Of a DNA stretch of 64,000 bases, positions 51,675 to 59,932 are shown piece after piece. The stretch comes from an uncultured Clostridia bacterium. GTDB taxonomy: Bacteria > Bacillota > Clostridia > Lachnospirales > Anaerotignaceae. The position numbers and the translations under genes are program-made. Where the stretch lies: contig CALWRF010000020.1 of assembly GCA_944383885.1 (NCBI GenBank), positions 62,001-126,000 of the forward strand, read 5' to 3'. The notes under the pieces were generated by a model. It saw nothing but the letters and a program-made list of their open reading frames with translations. It did no database searches and was not told the DNA's origin. Within the stretch, counting starts at the first letter, position 1. Each line of letters opens with the position of its first letter.

Positions 51675-51702
51675 TAAAAAAGCAGAAGAGGGAGGTAAAT
51701 TT

Positions 51703-52476
51703 ATGGCTTTTAACAAGGTAGAGATATGCGGAGTTAATACCTCAAAGCTTCCAATACTAAGCGCTAAAGAAAAGACGGAGCTTTTTGAAGAGATAAAAAA
51801 AGGAAATGAGGAAGCAAAGAAAAAATATATATACGGCAATTTAAGGCTTGTTTTAAGTGTAATACAGCGTTTTTCAAATAGAGGGGAAGTTATGGATGAT
51901 TTGTTTCAAGTAGGCTGTATAGGTCTTATTAAGGCGATAAATAATTTTGATACGGAACAAAATGTTCAGTTTTCTACTTATGCGGTGCCGATGATTATAG
52001 GTGAAGTAAGAAGGTATTTAAGGGACAACAATTCTATAAGAGTAAGCCGAAGCTTAAGAGATACGGCTTATAAGGCACTTCAGGCAAAAGAACGCCTTAC
52101 AAATAAGCTTTCAAGAGAGCCTAAAATAGAAGAAATAGCTAAAGAACTTGAAATGGATAAGGCAGATGTGCTTATTGCTCTTGACGCAATTCAGGAGCCG
52201 ATGTCGCTTTATGAGCCTGTTTTTCACGACGGCGGAGATACGCTTTATGTTATGGACCAGATAAGCGATGAAAAGAATAAAGATATGAAGTGGCTTGATA
52301 ATATTTCAATTTCCCAAGCAATGACACATCTTACCCCAAGAGAGAAACATATATTAAATTTAAGGTTTTTTGAGGGCAAAACTCAAATGGAAGTAAGCAG
52401 TGAGGTTGGTATAAGTCAGGCGCAGGTTTCGCGTCTTGAAAAAAGCGCTCTTAAACACATGAGAAAATTTATGTAA
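51703..52476 (+). CDS. sigG: RNA polymerase sporulation sigma factor sigma-G
   Basis: The late forespore sigma factor. The 257 residues start with the sigma-G hallmark NKVEICGVNTSKLPILSAKE, followed by region 2 (GNLRLVLSVIQRFSNRGEVMDDLFQVGCIGLIKAINNFDTEQNVQFSTYAVPMIIGEVRRYLRDNNSIRVSRSLRD), region 3 and region 4 (THLTPREKHILNLRFFEGKTQMEVSSEVGISQAQVSRLEKSALKHM). The ATG at 51703 follows GGGAGGT; an upstream in-frame ATG at 51655 falls inside the predicted promoter and is excluded. In many Firmicutes sigG follows spoIIGA-sigE; here it stands without them, between an LCP gene and a MaoC gene, about 1.3 kb from spoIIAA. Confidence 0.97.
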   Translation: MAFNKVEICGVNTSKLPILSAKEKTELFEEIKKGNEEAKKKYIYGNLRLVLSVIQRFSNRGEVMDDLFQVGCIGLIKAINNFDTEQNVQFSTYAVPMIIGEVRRYLRDNNSIRVSRSLRDTAYKALQAKERLTNKLSREPKIEEIAKELEMDKADVLIALDAIQEPMSLYEPVFHDGGDTLYVMDQISDEKNKDMKWLDNISISQAMTHLTPREKHILNLRFFEGKTQMEVSSEVGISQAQVSRLEKSALKHMRKFM

Positions 52477-52513
52477 TAGAATATAAGCAAAATGGACAAC
52501 ACCTCTTTTTAGT

Positions 52514-52546
52514 TGTATAATTATATAGTCAGTATACAATTATACA
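52514..52546 (+). promoter_or_regulatory. Inverted repeat before the MaoC gene, possible operator
   Basis: TGTATAATTATATA and TATACAATTATACA are 14-bp arms with one mismatch and a 5-bp spacer (GTCAG). Each arm is itself nearly palindromic. There is no U-tract, so it is not a terminator. It lies 20 bp before the start codon, in the position of an operator. Confidence 0.5.
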
Positions 52547-52566
52547 TTTAAAACGGAGGTGTTTTT

Positions 52567-53031
52567 ATGTCTGACCGGCTTGATTCAGATAGTTTAAACA
52601 TGAAAGGCTACAGCATAGATGAACTTTATATCGGCAAAAAAGCAAGCTTTACAAAAACAATAACTGAACATGATGTTTATACTTTTGCCGGACTTTGCTG
52701 TGATTTTAATCCGCTGCATGTAAATGCTGAGTATGCGAAAAAATCAAGGTTTGGCGAAAGAATAGCCCATGGAATGCTTACGGCTTCTCTTTATTCTACA
52801 ATGATAGGCATGTGCATACCTGGTGCTGACGCTATTTTCCTTGGTCAAAGCTGCCGTTTTGTAAAACCGGTTAAATTCGGAGATACAGTTACAATTACAG
52901 GCGAGGTTACAGAAATAAAAAAAGAAAAAAGGATAGTTACACTTAAAATGACTATTGTTAACCAAAGAGGCGAGATTGTTATTGAAGGCGACGCGACAGC
53001 AATGGCAAATAAAGGCATGGAACAGGTTTGA
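52567..53031 (+). CDS. MaoC family dehydratase (R-specific enoyl-CoA hydratase type)
   Basis: A 154-residue single hot-dog-fold protein. The hydratase motif is YTFAGLCCDFNPLHVNAEYAKKSRFGERIAHGMLTASLYS, with the catalytic Asp and His in DFNPLH, and the strand GDTVTITGEVTEIKKEKRIVTLKMTI follows. Members hydrate trans-2-enoyl-CoA to (R)-3-hydroxyacyl-CoA or act on related thioesters; the acyl chain is not evident. GGAGGTG precedes the ATG. It lies 14 bp before an isochorismatase-like gene, so they share a transcript. Its presence between sigG and spoIIAA does not by itself imply a sporulation role. Confidence 0.9.
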   Translation: MSDRLDSDSLNMKGYSIDELYIGKKASFTKTITEHDVYTFAGLCCDFNPLHVNAEYAKKSRFGERIAHGMLTASLYSTMIGMCIPGADAIFLGQSCRFVKPVKFGDTVTITGEVTEIKKEKRIVTLKMTIVNQRGEIVIEGDATAMANKGMEQV

Positions 53032-53045
53032 AAGGGGAGTATAAA

Positions 53046-53588
53046 ATGAAGTTATTGGCAGAAGATACAATTGCTCTTGTTATAGATTATCAGGAAAAGC
53101 TTATTCCTGTAATTAATAATAACGAAGAAATAGTTAATAAAACATCAGTCCTTATTAAAGGCTTGAGGGAATTAAATATACCTATTATAGTTTCCCAGCA
53201 GTACACAAAAGGTCTTGGAAACACAGTAGCGCCTATTGCCGAGGCTTTAGGCGGTTTTGAGCCATTTGACAAAAAAAGCTTCAGTCTTATGGGCGACGAA
53301 AATATAAACCGTGCCATTAAGCATACAGGCAGAAGAAATGTTGTTATTTGCGGTGTTGAGGCACATATATGCGTTTTGCAGACACTTTTGGACCTTATAG
53401 AAGAAGGATATAATGTATATCTTGTTGAGGACTGCATAGGTTCAAGGAAAGAAAACGACAAAATCATGGCTTGCCGCAGAGCTGAAAATGAAGGCGGCTT
53501 TATTACTACATACGAGGCTGTTTTATACGAGCTTACAGGCGGAGCCGGAAATCCGCATTTTAAAGCTATTTCAAAACTTACAAAATAA
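53046..53588 (+). CDS. Isochorismatase family cysteine hydrolase
   Basis: A 180-residue cysteine hydrolase. The triad is Asp14 in VIDYQEKLI, Lys77 in DKKSFSL and Cys109 in VVICGVEAHICVLQT, with a cis-peptide type VEAH loop before the cysteine, typical of the YcaC/nicotinamidase branch. The substrate is unknown; YcaC-like enzymes hydrolyse amides or related bonds. The ATG at 53046 follows AAGGGGAG; an earlier in-frame codon at 53028 overlaps the end of the MaoC gene without a ribosome site. A terminator follows and separates it from spoIIAA. Confidence 0.9.
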   Translation: MKLLAEDTIALVIDYQEKLIPVINNNEEIVNKTSVLIKGLRELNIPIIVSQQYTKGLGNTVAPIAEALGGFEPFDKKSFSLMGDENINRAIKHTGRRNVVICGVEAHICVLQTLLDLIEEGYNVYLVEDCIGSRKENDKIMACRRAENEGGFITTYEAVLYELTGGAGNPHFKAISKLTK

Positions 53589-53614
53589 AAACAGAAATTT
53601 GGTATATATTTCAT

Positions 53615-53650
53615 AAAAGACGGGTAAAATTATAAAGCCTGTCTTTTTTT
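53615..53650 (+). terminator. Intrinsic terminator before the spoIIA operon
   Basis: AAAAGACGGG pairs with CCTGTCTTTT (one G-U) around a 13-base loop, followed by TTTTT. Confidence 0.8.
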
Positions 53651-53754
53651 ATATTAATTTTGCATACGATTATTGAAGGAAGAATTATATATTAAAAGAA
53701 AAAAATTATATATAGGATAAAAATAATTATTTTAAGGAAGGGGATTTTTAAGTA

Positions 53755-54090
53755 ATGAGCGTAAGTTTCAGAAATGTGAACAACTGCCTTGTTGTTGAGA
53801 TAGAAGGTGAAATTGACCACCATTTTGTGGACGAGGTTAAAAAATCAATAGATACGCGCCTTATGGGCAATGGCGTAAAAAATGTTGTTTTTGACCTTAA
53901 AAACGTAGATTTTATGGACAGCGCCGGAATTGGCATGATTATAGGCAGGTATAAGCAGACCGTAAAGCGCGGCGGTGTAACGTCTGTTGCCTGTTTAAGC
54001 GATAATTTGAAAAGGATAATGATGATTTCAGGTTTATACAGAATAATAAAAATTTATAATTCTGTAGAAGAAGCCGCAAAAGCGTTATAA
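53755..54090 (+). CDS. spoIIAA: Anti-sigma F factor antagonist
   Basis: SpoIIAA releases sigma-F from SpoIIAB in the forespore. The 111 residues are a STAS domain. The phosphorylated serine is Ser56 in VDFMDSAGIGMIIGRYK, matching Ser58 of Bacillus. RNVNNCLVVEIEGEIDHHFVDEVKKSID is the conserved N-terminal strand region. It is the first gene of the spoIIAA-spoIIAB-sigF operon, with spoIIAB 14 bp downstream. A sigma-H-like AGGA box lies near 53677 but the -10 match is imperfect. Confidence 0.96.
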   Translation: MSVSFRNVNNCLVVEIEGEIDHHFVDEVKKSIDTRLMGNGVKNVVFDLKNVDFMDSAGIGMIIGRYKQTVKRGGVTSVACLSDNLKRIMMISGLYRIIKIYNSVEEAAKAL

Positions 54091-54104
54091 GGAGGACAAG
54101 CTTT

Positions 54105-54545
54105 ATGGATTACGATAACGAGATGACTTTAAGTTTCAGGGCGGTAAGCGCCAATGAATCATTTGCGAGAGTATCCGTTGCAGCATTTGCTCTACAGCTT
54201 GATCCTGCTGTATCGGAAATTACGGAAATAAAAACGGCTGTATCAGAAGCTGTAACAAACTCAATAATACATGCTTATGACAACAGCAGCGGAATTGTTC
54301 ATATTTGGTGCGGTTGTTTAGAAAACCGCCTGTACATAGAAATAACAGACAACGGAAAGGGAATAGAAAATGTCAGCAAGGCTATGGAACCGCTTTATAC
54401 ATCTAAACCTGAACAGGAAAGAAGCGGTCTTGGATTTACTATTATGGAAAGTTTTATGGATAAAATGGAAGTTTATTCTGAAGTGGGCAAGGGCACGAAG
54501 GTAGTTATGGAGAAAAATATAGGTCTGTGCGCTGATAACGGGTGA
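54105..54545 (+). CDS. spoIIAB: Anti-sigma F factor and serine kinase
   Basis: SpoIIAB binds sigma-F and phosphorylates SpoIIAA. The 146 residues are a GHKL-type kinase: the N box is VSEAVTNSIIHAY, the G1 box ITDNGKGIENVSKAM, and the G2 box RSGLGFTIMESFMD. The N-terminus LSFRAVSANESFARVSVAAFA is as in Bacillus. The ribosome site is AAGGAGGA. Its last bases overlap an alternative upstream start of sigF, so translation of the two genes is coupled. Confidence 0.97.
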   Translation: MDYDNEMTLSFRAVSANESFARVSVAAFALQLDPAVSEITEIKTAVSEAVTNSIIHAYDNSSGIVHIWCGCLENRLYIEITDNGKGIENVSKAMEPLYTSKPEQERSGLGFTIMESFMDKMEVYSEVGKGTKVVMEKNIGLCADNG

Positions 54546-54550
54546 TATAT

Positions 54551-55261
54551 ATGGATGAAACCGCTCTTTTAATTCAAAAGGCGCAAAACGGCGACATAGA
54601 GGCTAAATCGCGTCTTGTAAGCCAGAATTCGGCTCTTATTTGGAGCATAGTAAAAAAATTTGCTGGACGAGGATACGATTTGGAAGATTTATTCCAAACA
54701 GGGGCTATAGGACTTATTAAAAGCATTGACAGGTTTGATTTGTCATATAATGTAAAATTTTCAACTTATGCCGTTCCCATGATTTTAGGCGAGATAAAGC
54801 GTTTTCTGCGAGATGACGGAATTGTAAAAGTCAGCCGCTCAACAAAAGCCCTTGCGCTTAAAGCAAAACTTTTCAGCCAGTCATACTATGTGAAAAACGG
54901 ATGCGAGCCTACAATAAGCGAAATGGCTAAAGAGCTTGAAACAGATGAAGACGAACTTATAATAGCGCTTGAATCTACATCTGAAGTTGAATCACTTTAC
55001 CGAAAGGTTACATCTCCGGATTCAGGCAAGGAGACATTTTTAATAGATAAATTTAATAATGCCGCCGATGACAGCGATGAGATAATGGTTTTAAGAAGCG
55101 CGCTTAACGACCTTACTAAGGAAGAAAAGCAGTTGATTTTAATGCGTTATTTTGATGATAAAACCCAAAGCGAAATAGGACGCATTATTAACCGTTCTCA
55201 GGTGCAGGTATCACGTATGGAAAAAAAGATATTGTGCAAAATAAAAGAAAAACTTATTTAA
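54551..55261 (+). CDS. sigF: RNA polymerase sporulation sigma factor sigma-F
   Basis: The first forespore sigma factor, active after asymmetric division. The 236 residues contain region 2 (NSALIWSIVKKFAGRGYDLEDLFQTGAIGLIKSIDRFDLSYNVKFSTYAVPMILGEIKRFLRDDGIVKVSRS), region 3 and region 4 (ALNDLTKEEKQLILMRYFDDKTQSEIGRIINRSQVQVSRMEKKILCKIKEKL). I use the ATG at 54551, preceded by GGGTGAT; a GTG at 54542 in the same frame overlaps the spoIIAB stop codon. It completes the tricistronic operon in the canonical order. Confidence 0.96.
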   Translation: MDETALLIQKAQNGDIEAKSRLVSQNSALIWSIVKKFAGRGYDLEDLFQTGAIGLIKSIDRFDLSYNVKFSTYAVPMILGEIKRFLRDDGIVKVSRSTKALALKAKLFSQSYYVKNGCEPTISEMAKELETDEDELIIALESTSEVESLYRKVTSPDSGKETFLIDKFNNAADDSDEIMVLRSALNDLTKEEKQLILMRYFDDKTQSEIGRIINRSQVQVSRMEKKILCKIKEKLI

Positions 55262-55306
55262 AAGCAACATTAATACTGTTTAAATTATTTCTTATATGCT
55301 ATAATT

Positions 55307-55315
55307 AAGAGCAAT
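55307..55315 (+). promoter_or_regulatory. Extended -10 sigma-A promoter of the zapA operon
   Basis: TGCTATAAT is a perfect extended -10 element, 46 bp before the zapA start codon. There is no good -35 at the usual distance, as is common for extended -10 promoters. Confidence 0.55.
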
Positions 55316-55361
55316 AATCTGAATTAGATTGAATTTTATATAATTTAGAAAGGATGTTTTT

Positions 55362-56132
55362 ATGGCATATAAGAATATGGTTTCTGTAAAAGTTTGCGGA
55401 AGAACCATGACTCTTACAGGCAATGAATCAGTTGAATATATAACAAAGGTAGCTAATTATATAGAGGAAAAAGCAGCTATGCTGCGTTCCAGTGATAATT
55501 CTAAAAATTTAAGCGCAACGATGGTATCTGTTCTAACTTCTATTAACATAGCTGATGATTATTTTAAGGCGCTTGAAGAAATTAATAAGCTGAAAGGTCA
55601 AATCCCGGTGGCTATTGATGCTGAAGAAGGTGTTGATAAAACATATATAACAAAAGCTGCTTTTGACGAACTTAAAAATTTAAAAGAAGAAAATGAAAAA
55701 ATAAAAGCGCAGCTTCAGCAGTATGAGAAGGATATTGAAACAAGCAACGCTGAAATTGCAGATTTAAAAAATAAAAAAGCAGAGCTTGAAGAAAGCAATA
55801 AACAGTTTGAGACTGAAAATAATGAATTAAAAAATAAAATTAAGACTGTTGAAGAGGATAATATAAAAAAGATAGCTCAAATAAATCATCTTAAATCCAT
55901 GGAGAGCCGTTTTTTAGAGTATGAGAAAAAGGCTGCTGCTGAAAAAGCCGCTATTGAAAATAAAGTAAACACGCCGGAAACAGCCGACACCGCAACAGAT
56001 AATAAAAATGCGGATTATCAGGAACAGGAAGCTGAAAAGCCTGTTGAAGCTAAAAAACAGCCGTTTCACATGAACAGCAATGCTAAACTTAAAAAAGTTA
56101 AAACAAACAACAGCTACTACAGGCAGATTTAA
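55362..56132 (+). CDS. zapA: Cell division protein ZapA, long form with coiled coil
   Basis: ZapA binds FtsZ and stabilises the Z ring. The first 90 residues match the ZapA domain (NMVSVKVCGRTMTLTGNESVEYITKVANYIEEKAAMLRSS and MVSVLTSINIADDYFKALEEINKL). The rest, residues about 105-205, is a long Glu/Lys-rich coiled coil, and the C-terminus is low complexity. The usual bacterial ZapA has about 85-110 residues; long forms of this kind occur in clostridia. The ribosome site is AAAGGATG. It is followed 17 bp later by the U32 gene and likely shares a transcript with it and the ftsW/RodA and PBP genes. Confidence 0.92.
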   Translation: MAYKNMVSVKVCGRTMTLTGNESVEYITKVANYIEEKAAMLRSSDNSKNLSATMVSVLTSINIADDYFKALEEINKLKGQIPVAIDAEEGVDKTYITKAAFDELKNLKEENEKIKAQLQQYEKDIETSNAEIADLKNKKAELEESNKQFETENNELKNKIKTVEEDNIKKIAQINHLKSMESRFLEYEKKAAAEKAAIENKVNTPETADTATDNKNADYQEQEAEKPVEAKKQPFHMNSNAKLKKVKTNNSYYRQI

Positions 56133-56149
56133 CGGAAAGGAAAATAAAA

Positions 56150-58576
56150 ATGACTTCTTTATTTAAACCGGAGCTTTTATCTCCTGCCGGTAACTTCGAC
56201 TGTGTAAGGGCGGCAGTTAACAACGGCTGTAATGCGGTATATATAGGCGGCAAAAACTTCAGCGCAAGACAGTATGCTGGCAACTTTGATTTAACAGAGA
56301 TTGAAAGTGTCTGCGATTACTGTCATTTACGCAATGTTAAAGTATATGTGGCTGTAAATACAATTTACAAAGAAAATGAGCTTAAAGGTCTTTTAAACTA
56401 TGTATCAAGCCTTGAAAGGATAGGCGTTGATGCTTTGATTATGCAGGATTTAGGCGCTGCAAAACTTATTAAAGAGCGTTTTGGCATACAATTAAACGCC
56501 AGTACACAGCTTACAACAAACTCGCTTAAAGAAGCCCAAGCGCTTATTGATTATGGTTTTTCAAGAGTTATATTAAGCCGTGAGCTTTCTGCAAATGAAA
56601 TTAAATATATTTCTGAAAACTGCACCGGAGAGATAGAAACATTTATTCACGGTGCTCTTTGCGTATCTTATTCAGGACAGTGCATTATGAGCAGCATGCT
56701 TGGCGGCAGAAGCGGCAACAGGGGCAGATGTGCCCAGACATGCCGCCTGCCGTATACACTTTACAGGGAATATAACAAAGTAACAGAAGGATACCTTTTA
56801 AGCACTAAGGACATGCAGACAGTTGATATCCTGCCTCAGTTAATGTCGGCTAATATAGCATCCCTTAAAATAGAAGGCAGAATGAAAACGGCTGAGTATG
56901 TGGCTGGAGTAACTGGAATTTACAGAAAATATATAGATATGTGTTTTAATAACCCGGAGAGCTATTCTGTAGACCAAAATGATATAAAAACACTTTTACA
57001 GCTTTTTAACCGCGGCGGATTTTCTAATGGGTACTACAACACACATTCCGGCAATAGCATGATGAGTGTTGAAAGACCTAAGAGCTGGGGGTTAAAAGCT
57101 GGTATTGTAGACAGGTATGATAAAAAAAGAGAGAGGGTTTTTATAAGAACCCGTGAACCTTTTGTACCGGGTGACGGTATTGAGATTTGGACGCAAAAAG
57201 AGCCTCATTGCGGCACAAACATTAATAAGGCTTCCAAGGCAGGTGAAATAATAGATGTAGCCGTTAAAGGCGATATTTCTAAAAATGATGTGGTTTATAA
57301 AACACATGACAAGCACCTTGAGGACGGACTTAAAAAGACATTTGAAAAAGATACAAGGGTAAAAGACGTATATGCCGAGGCTGTTATTAAAGAAGGCAGA
57401 GAAGCGTCACTAAAGCTTTATGATAATGAGGGCAACTCCGTTTTTGTTAAAGGTGATTTTGTTCTGAAGGCTGAAAAACAGCCGTTAAGTGCTGAAAAAA
57501 TTCAGCAGCAAATAGAAAAAACAGGCGGTACGCCTTTTAAAATTTGTGATTTTAAGCTGGATATGGGAAACCATGTTTATACGTCTATCTCTTCCCTTAA
57601 TAAATTAAGGCGTGATGCGGTTGATGAATTAGAGAAAAAAATAATTTTATCAGCAAAAAGGAAAAGTCATGACTATAAGCAGCTCCCGCTGCCGGTCAGA
57701 AAAAATATTACAAAAAATAAGCAGCTTAATGTTCAGGTTAATAATATACTCCAGTTTGAAGCGGCAGTTATGTTTAATGATATAAACATAATTTATTTTG
57801 AATTAGGCAAAGACCTTATTGAGAATTTAGAATATTGTATACAAAAATGCCATGGCAACAATATTAAGCTTTATGCTGTTTTGCCAAGGGTTTTAAGGCT
57901 GTATACTGAAAAAATGTTCTCTGAAGCATTAAAAAGTATTATGAAAAGTAGTTTAGATGGTCTTTTAGTGCGCTCTTATGGTCAGTTTAAAGAATATAGA
58001 AACTGCAATAAAGAGATAGCAGTTGATTACAGCGCCAATATTTTTAACAGTGCCGATTTGGCTTTCTGGCGTTCTGAAGGGGCGGAAAGCTTATGTCTTT
58101 CGCCTGAGCTTAATTTGCAGGAAATAAAATCATTTGCTGACAGCAATACTGAAATTTTAGTTTATGGGCATATTCCGCTTATGACAACCAACCAATGCCC
58201 GGTTGGCAATTTTGACGGAGGAAAAGAAAATAATATTTACTGCACTAAAAAAGGAAGTGCCGGAGAGTATTATTTAAAGGACAGGAAAGGCGAAATTTTT
58301 CCGCTCCTCAGGGACTGCGAGCAGTGTATTTGTTATATTCTTAACGGAAAACCGCTGTTTCTGCTTAAATTTTTCGATGAAATAATAAATACGCCTTCAA
58401 GTATGACGCGTTTGTTATTTACTAATGAAGAAGCCTCTGAGGTATGCAAAATAATTGAAGCACATATTGATATGATAAATAAGCCGGAAATTCCGTCTGT
58501 AAAAGCCAGACATCTTATAAGCGAAATGGCTGAAAAAGGCAGTACAAGGGGACATTATTTCAGGGGCATAGAATAG
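56150..58576 (+). CDS. U32 family peptidase / RlhA-like hydroxylation protein
   Basis: An 808-residue U32 protein. The N-terminal barrel begins PELLSPAGNFDCVRAAVNNGCNAVYIGG and holds the family signature TFIHGALCVSYSGQCIMSSMLGGRSGNRGRCAQTCRLPY, residues about 165-205, with the cysteines that in RlhA-type proteins support an iron-sulfur cluster. A DUF3656-like C-terminal part follows. Full-length members such as E. coli RlhA hydroxylate a 23S rRNA cytidine rather than cut peptides, so a tRNA/rRNA modification is more likely than proteolysis. The gene lies between zapA and an ftsW/RodA gene, with 9 bp before the latter. Confidence 0.93.
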   Translation: MTSLFKPELLSPAGNFDCVRAAVNNGCNAVYIGGKNFSARQYAGNFDLTEIESVCDYCHLRNVKVYVAVNTIYKENELKGLLNYVSSLERIGVDALIMQDLGAAKLIKERFGIQLNASTQLTTNSLKEAQALIDYGFSRVILSRELSANEIKYISENCTGEIETFIHGALCVSYSGQCIMSSMLGGRSGNRGRCAQTCRLPYTLYREYNKVTEGYLLSTKDMQTVDILPQLMSANIASLKIEGRMKTAEYVAGVTGIYRKYIDMCFNNPESYSVDQNDIKTLLQLFNRGGFSNGYYNTHSGNSMMSVERPKSWGLKAGIVDRYDKKRERVFIRTREPFVPGDGIEIWTQKEPHCGTNINKASKAGEIIDVAVKGDISKNDVVYKTHDKHLEDGLKKTFEKDTRVKDVYAEAVIKEGREASLKLYDNEGNSVFVKGDFVLKAEKQPLSAEKIQQQIEKTGGTPFKICDFKLDMGNHVYTSISSLNKLRRDAVDELEKKIILSAKRKSHDYKQLPLPVRKNITKNKQLNVQVNNILQFEAAVMFNDINIIYFELGKDLIENLEYCIQKCHGNNIKLYAVLPRVLRLYTEKMFSEALKSIMKSSLDGLLVRSYGQFKEYRNCNKEIAVDYSANIFNSADLAFWRSEGAESLCLSPELNLQEIKSFADSNTEILVYGHIPLMTTNQCPVGNFDGGKENNIYCTKKGSAGEYYLKDRKGEIFPLLRDCEQCICYILNGKPLFLLKFFDEIINTPSSMTRLLFTNEEASEVCKIIEAHIDMINKPEIPSVKARHLISEMAEKGSTRGHYFRGIE

Positions 58577-58585
58577 AGTGGGTTT

Positions 58586-59932
58586 ATGTTTAATTTATTA
58601 ATTTTAGTAAGCAGGTATCTGTTTATAATATATATAGTGGTTTTTATATATAACGGGACAGCATATTTGCTTGATGAGGCAGGTCTTACAAAACACAGCC
58701 ACAGACGTTCCATTTTTACTTGCCGGACAATGACAGCCCTTATGCATATAACAGCTTTTTTGATAGTTGCTTACGACAAAGAAGCCATTACTTACTCATT
58801 GCCGATACTTGCTGTAGGCGGAGCAGGACTTGTGTTTATAATAATGGGCAACTCAATAGCAGAAAAGGTGTATAAAGGAGGTTGTCCGCTTGTTTGGAAC
58901 TGTGTAATATTTCTCCTTGATATAAGCATTATAATGCTTGTAAGGCTGAATTTTGCTTTGGCGGTTAAACAGCTTATTTGGATATGCGTTGGCTTTTTTG
59001 CAACTATGTGGCTGCCTTTTTGCGTTAAAATGGTGCCGCGGTTTGAAAAACTTGAAAATTTATATATTATACTCAGCTTTATGCTTATAATTTCCACACT
59101 GCTTTTAGGCTCAAAAGAATACGGCTCAATTAACTGGATATATATAGGTTCTTTTAGTTTTCAGCCTTCTGAAATAGTTAAATTCCTTTATATATTCTAT
59201 CTGGCAAGTGTGTTCAGAAAAAAAGTTGAGCTTAAACAATTTATAATTACGGCATTTTTAAGCGGTCTTTTGGTTATACTTCTTGTTTTCCAAAAAGACC
59301 TTGGAAGCGCGCTCATTTTTTATATGACATATCTTGTTATGCTGTATATAGCAACATCAAATGAAGCTTTGTTTCTTTCTGGAATTGGGGCGTTAATGCT
59401 TGGCTCTGTTGTAGCATATAATTTATTCTCGCATGTACGCGTAAGGGTTGCGGCATGGAGAAATCCATGGGCGGATATTGATTCAGGCGGATACCAAATC
59501 TGCCAGTCGCTCTTTGCTATTGGCACAGGAGGCTTATTAGGCAGCGGTCTTACAAGGGGAATGCCTTTAAGCATACCTGTTGTTTCAAAAGATTTTATTT
59601 TTGCGGCTGTATGTGAGGAATTTGGAACAATATTTGCTATATGCCTTATTGGCGTTTTTATGCTGCTTTTTATAAGAGGTATGATGATAGCATTTAAATG
59701 CCAAAGAAGGTATTACAGCATAATAGCCGCAGGTTTTACAGCAATGATGGCTTTTCAGACATTCCTTATAATAGGAGGAGTAATAAAGCTAATACCTTTA
59801 ACCGGCGTCACACTTCCTTTTGTAAGTTACGGCGGTACATCAATATTGGTAAGCATACTTTCCGTCAGCTTTATTCAGTGGGTAAACGGTTATCAAAAAA
59901 CTGCTGACAGAAATGAGGTGCGTGAAAGATGA
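58586..59932 (+). CDS. FtsW/RodA/SpoVE family cell wall polymerase
   Basis: A 448-residue SEDS glycosyltransferase that polymerises peptidoglycan from lipid II, working with a class B penicillin-binding protein. About ten membrane helices are predicted. The SEDS signatures are NWIYIGSFSFQPSEIVKFLYIFYLA, FQKDLGSALIFYMTYLVMLYIAT, the long loop with AWRNPWADIDSGGYQICQSLFAIGTGGLLGSGLTRG, PVVSKDFIFAAVCEEFG and LPFVSYGGTSILVSI near the C-terminus. The ATG of the next gene overlaps its stop by 4 bases (ATGA). Which of FtsW, RodA or SpoVE it replaces is unclear. Confidence 0.94.
   Translation: MFNLLILVSRYLFIIYIVVFIYNGTAYLLDEAGLTKHSHRRSIFTCRTMTALMHITAFLIVAYDKEAITYSLPILAVGGAGLVFIIMGNSIAEKVYKGGCPLVWNCVIFLLDISIIMLVRLNFALAVKQLIWICVGFFATMWLPFCVKMVPRFEKLENLYIILSFMLIISTLLLGSKEYGSINWIYIGSFSFQPSEIVKFLYIFYLASVFRKKVELKQFIITAFLSGLLVILLVFQKDLGSALIFYMTYLVMLYIATSNEALFLSGIGALMLGSVVAYNLFSHVRVRVAAWRNPWADIDSGGYQICQSLFAIGTGGLLGSGLTRGMPLSIPVVSKDFIFAAVCEEFGTIFAICLIGVFMLLFIRGMMIAFKCQRRYYSIIAAGFTAMMAFQTFLIIGGVIKLIPLTGVTLPFVSYGGTSILVSILSVSFIQWVNGYQKTADRNEVRER

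Noticed and set aside
51655-51702. N-terminal extension of sigG from ATG at 51655
   Set aside because: The codon lies between the -35 and -10 of the sigma-F-like promoter, and the known sigma-G N-terminus begins at 51703.
53028-53045. Earlier in-frame start of the isochorismatase gene
   Set aside because: It overlaps the MaoC stop codon, and AAGGGGAG is placed for the ATG at 53046.
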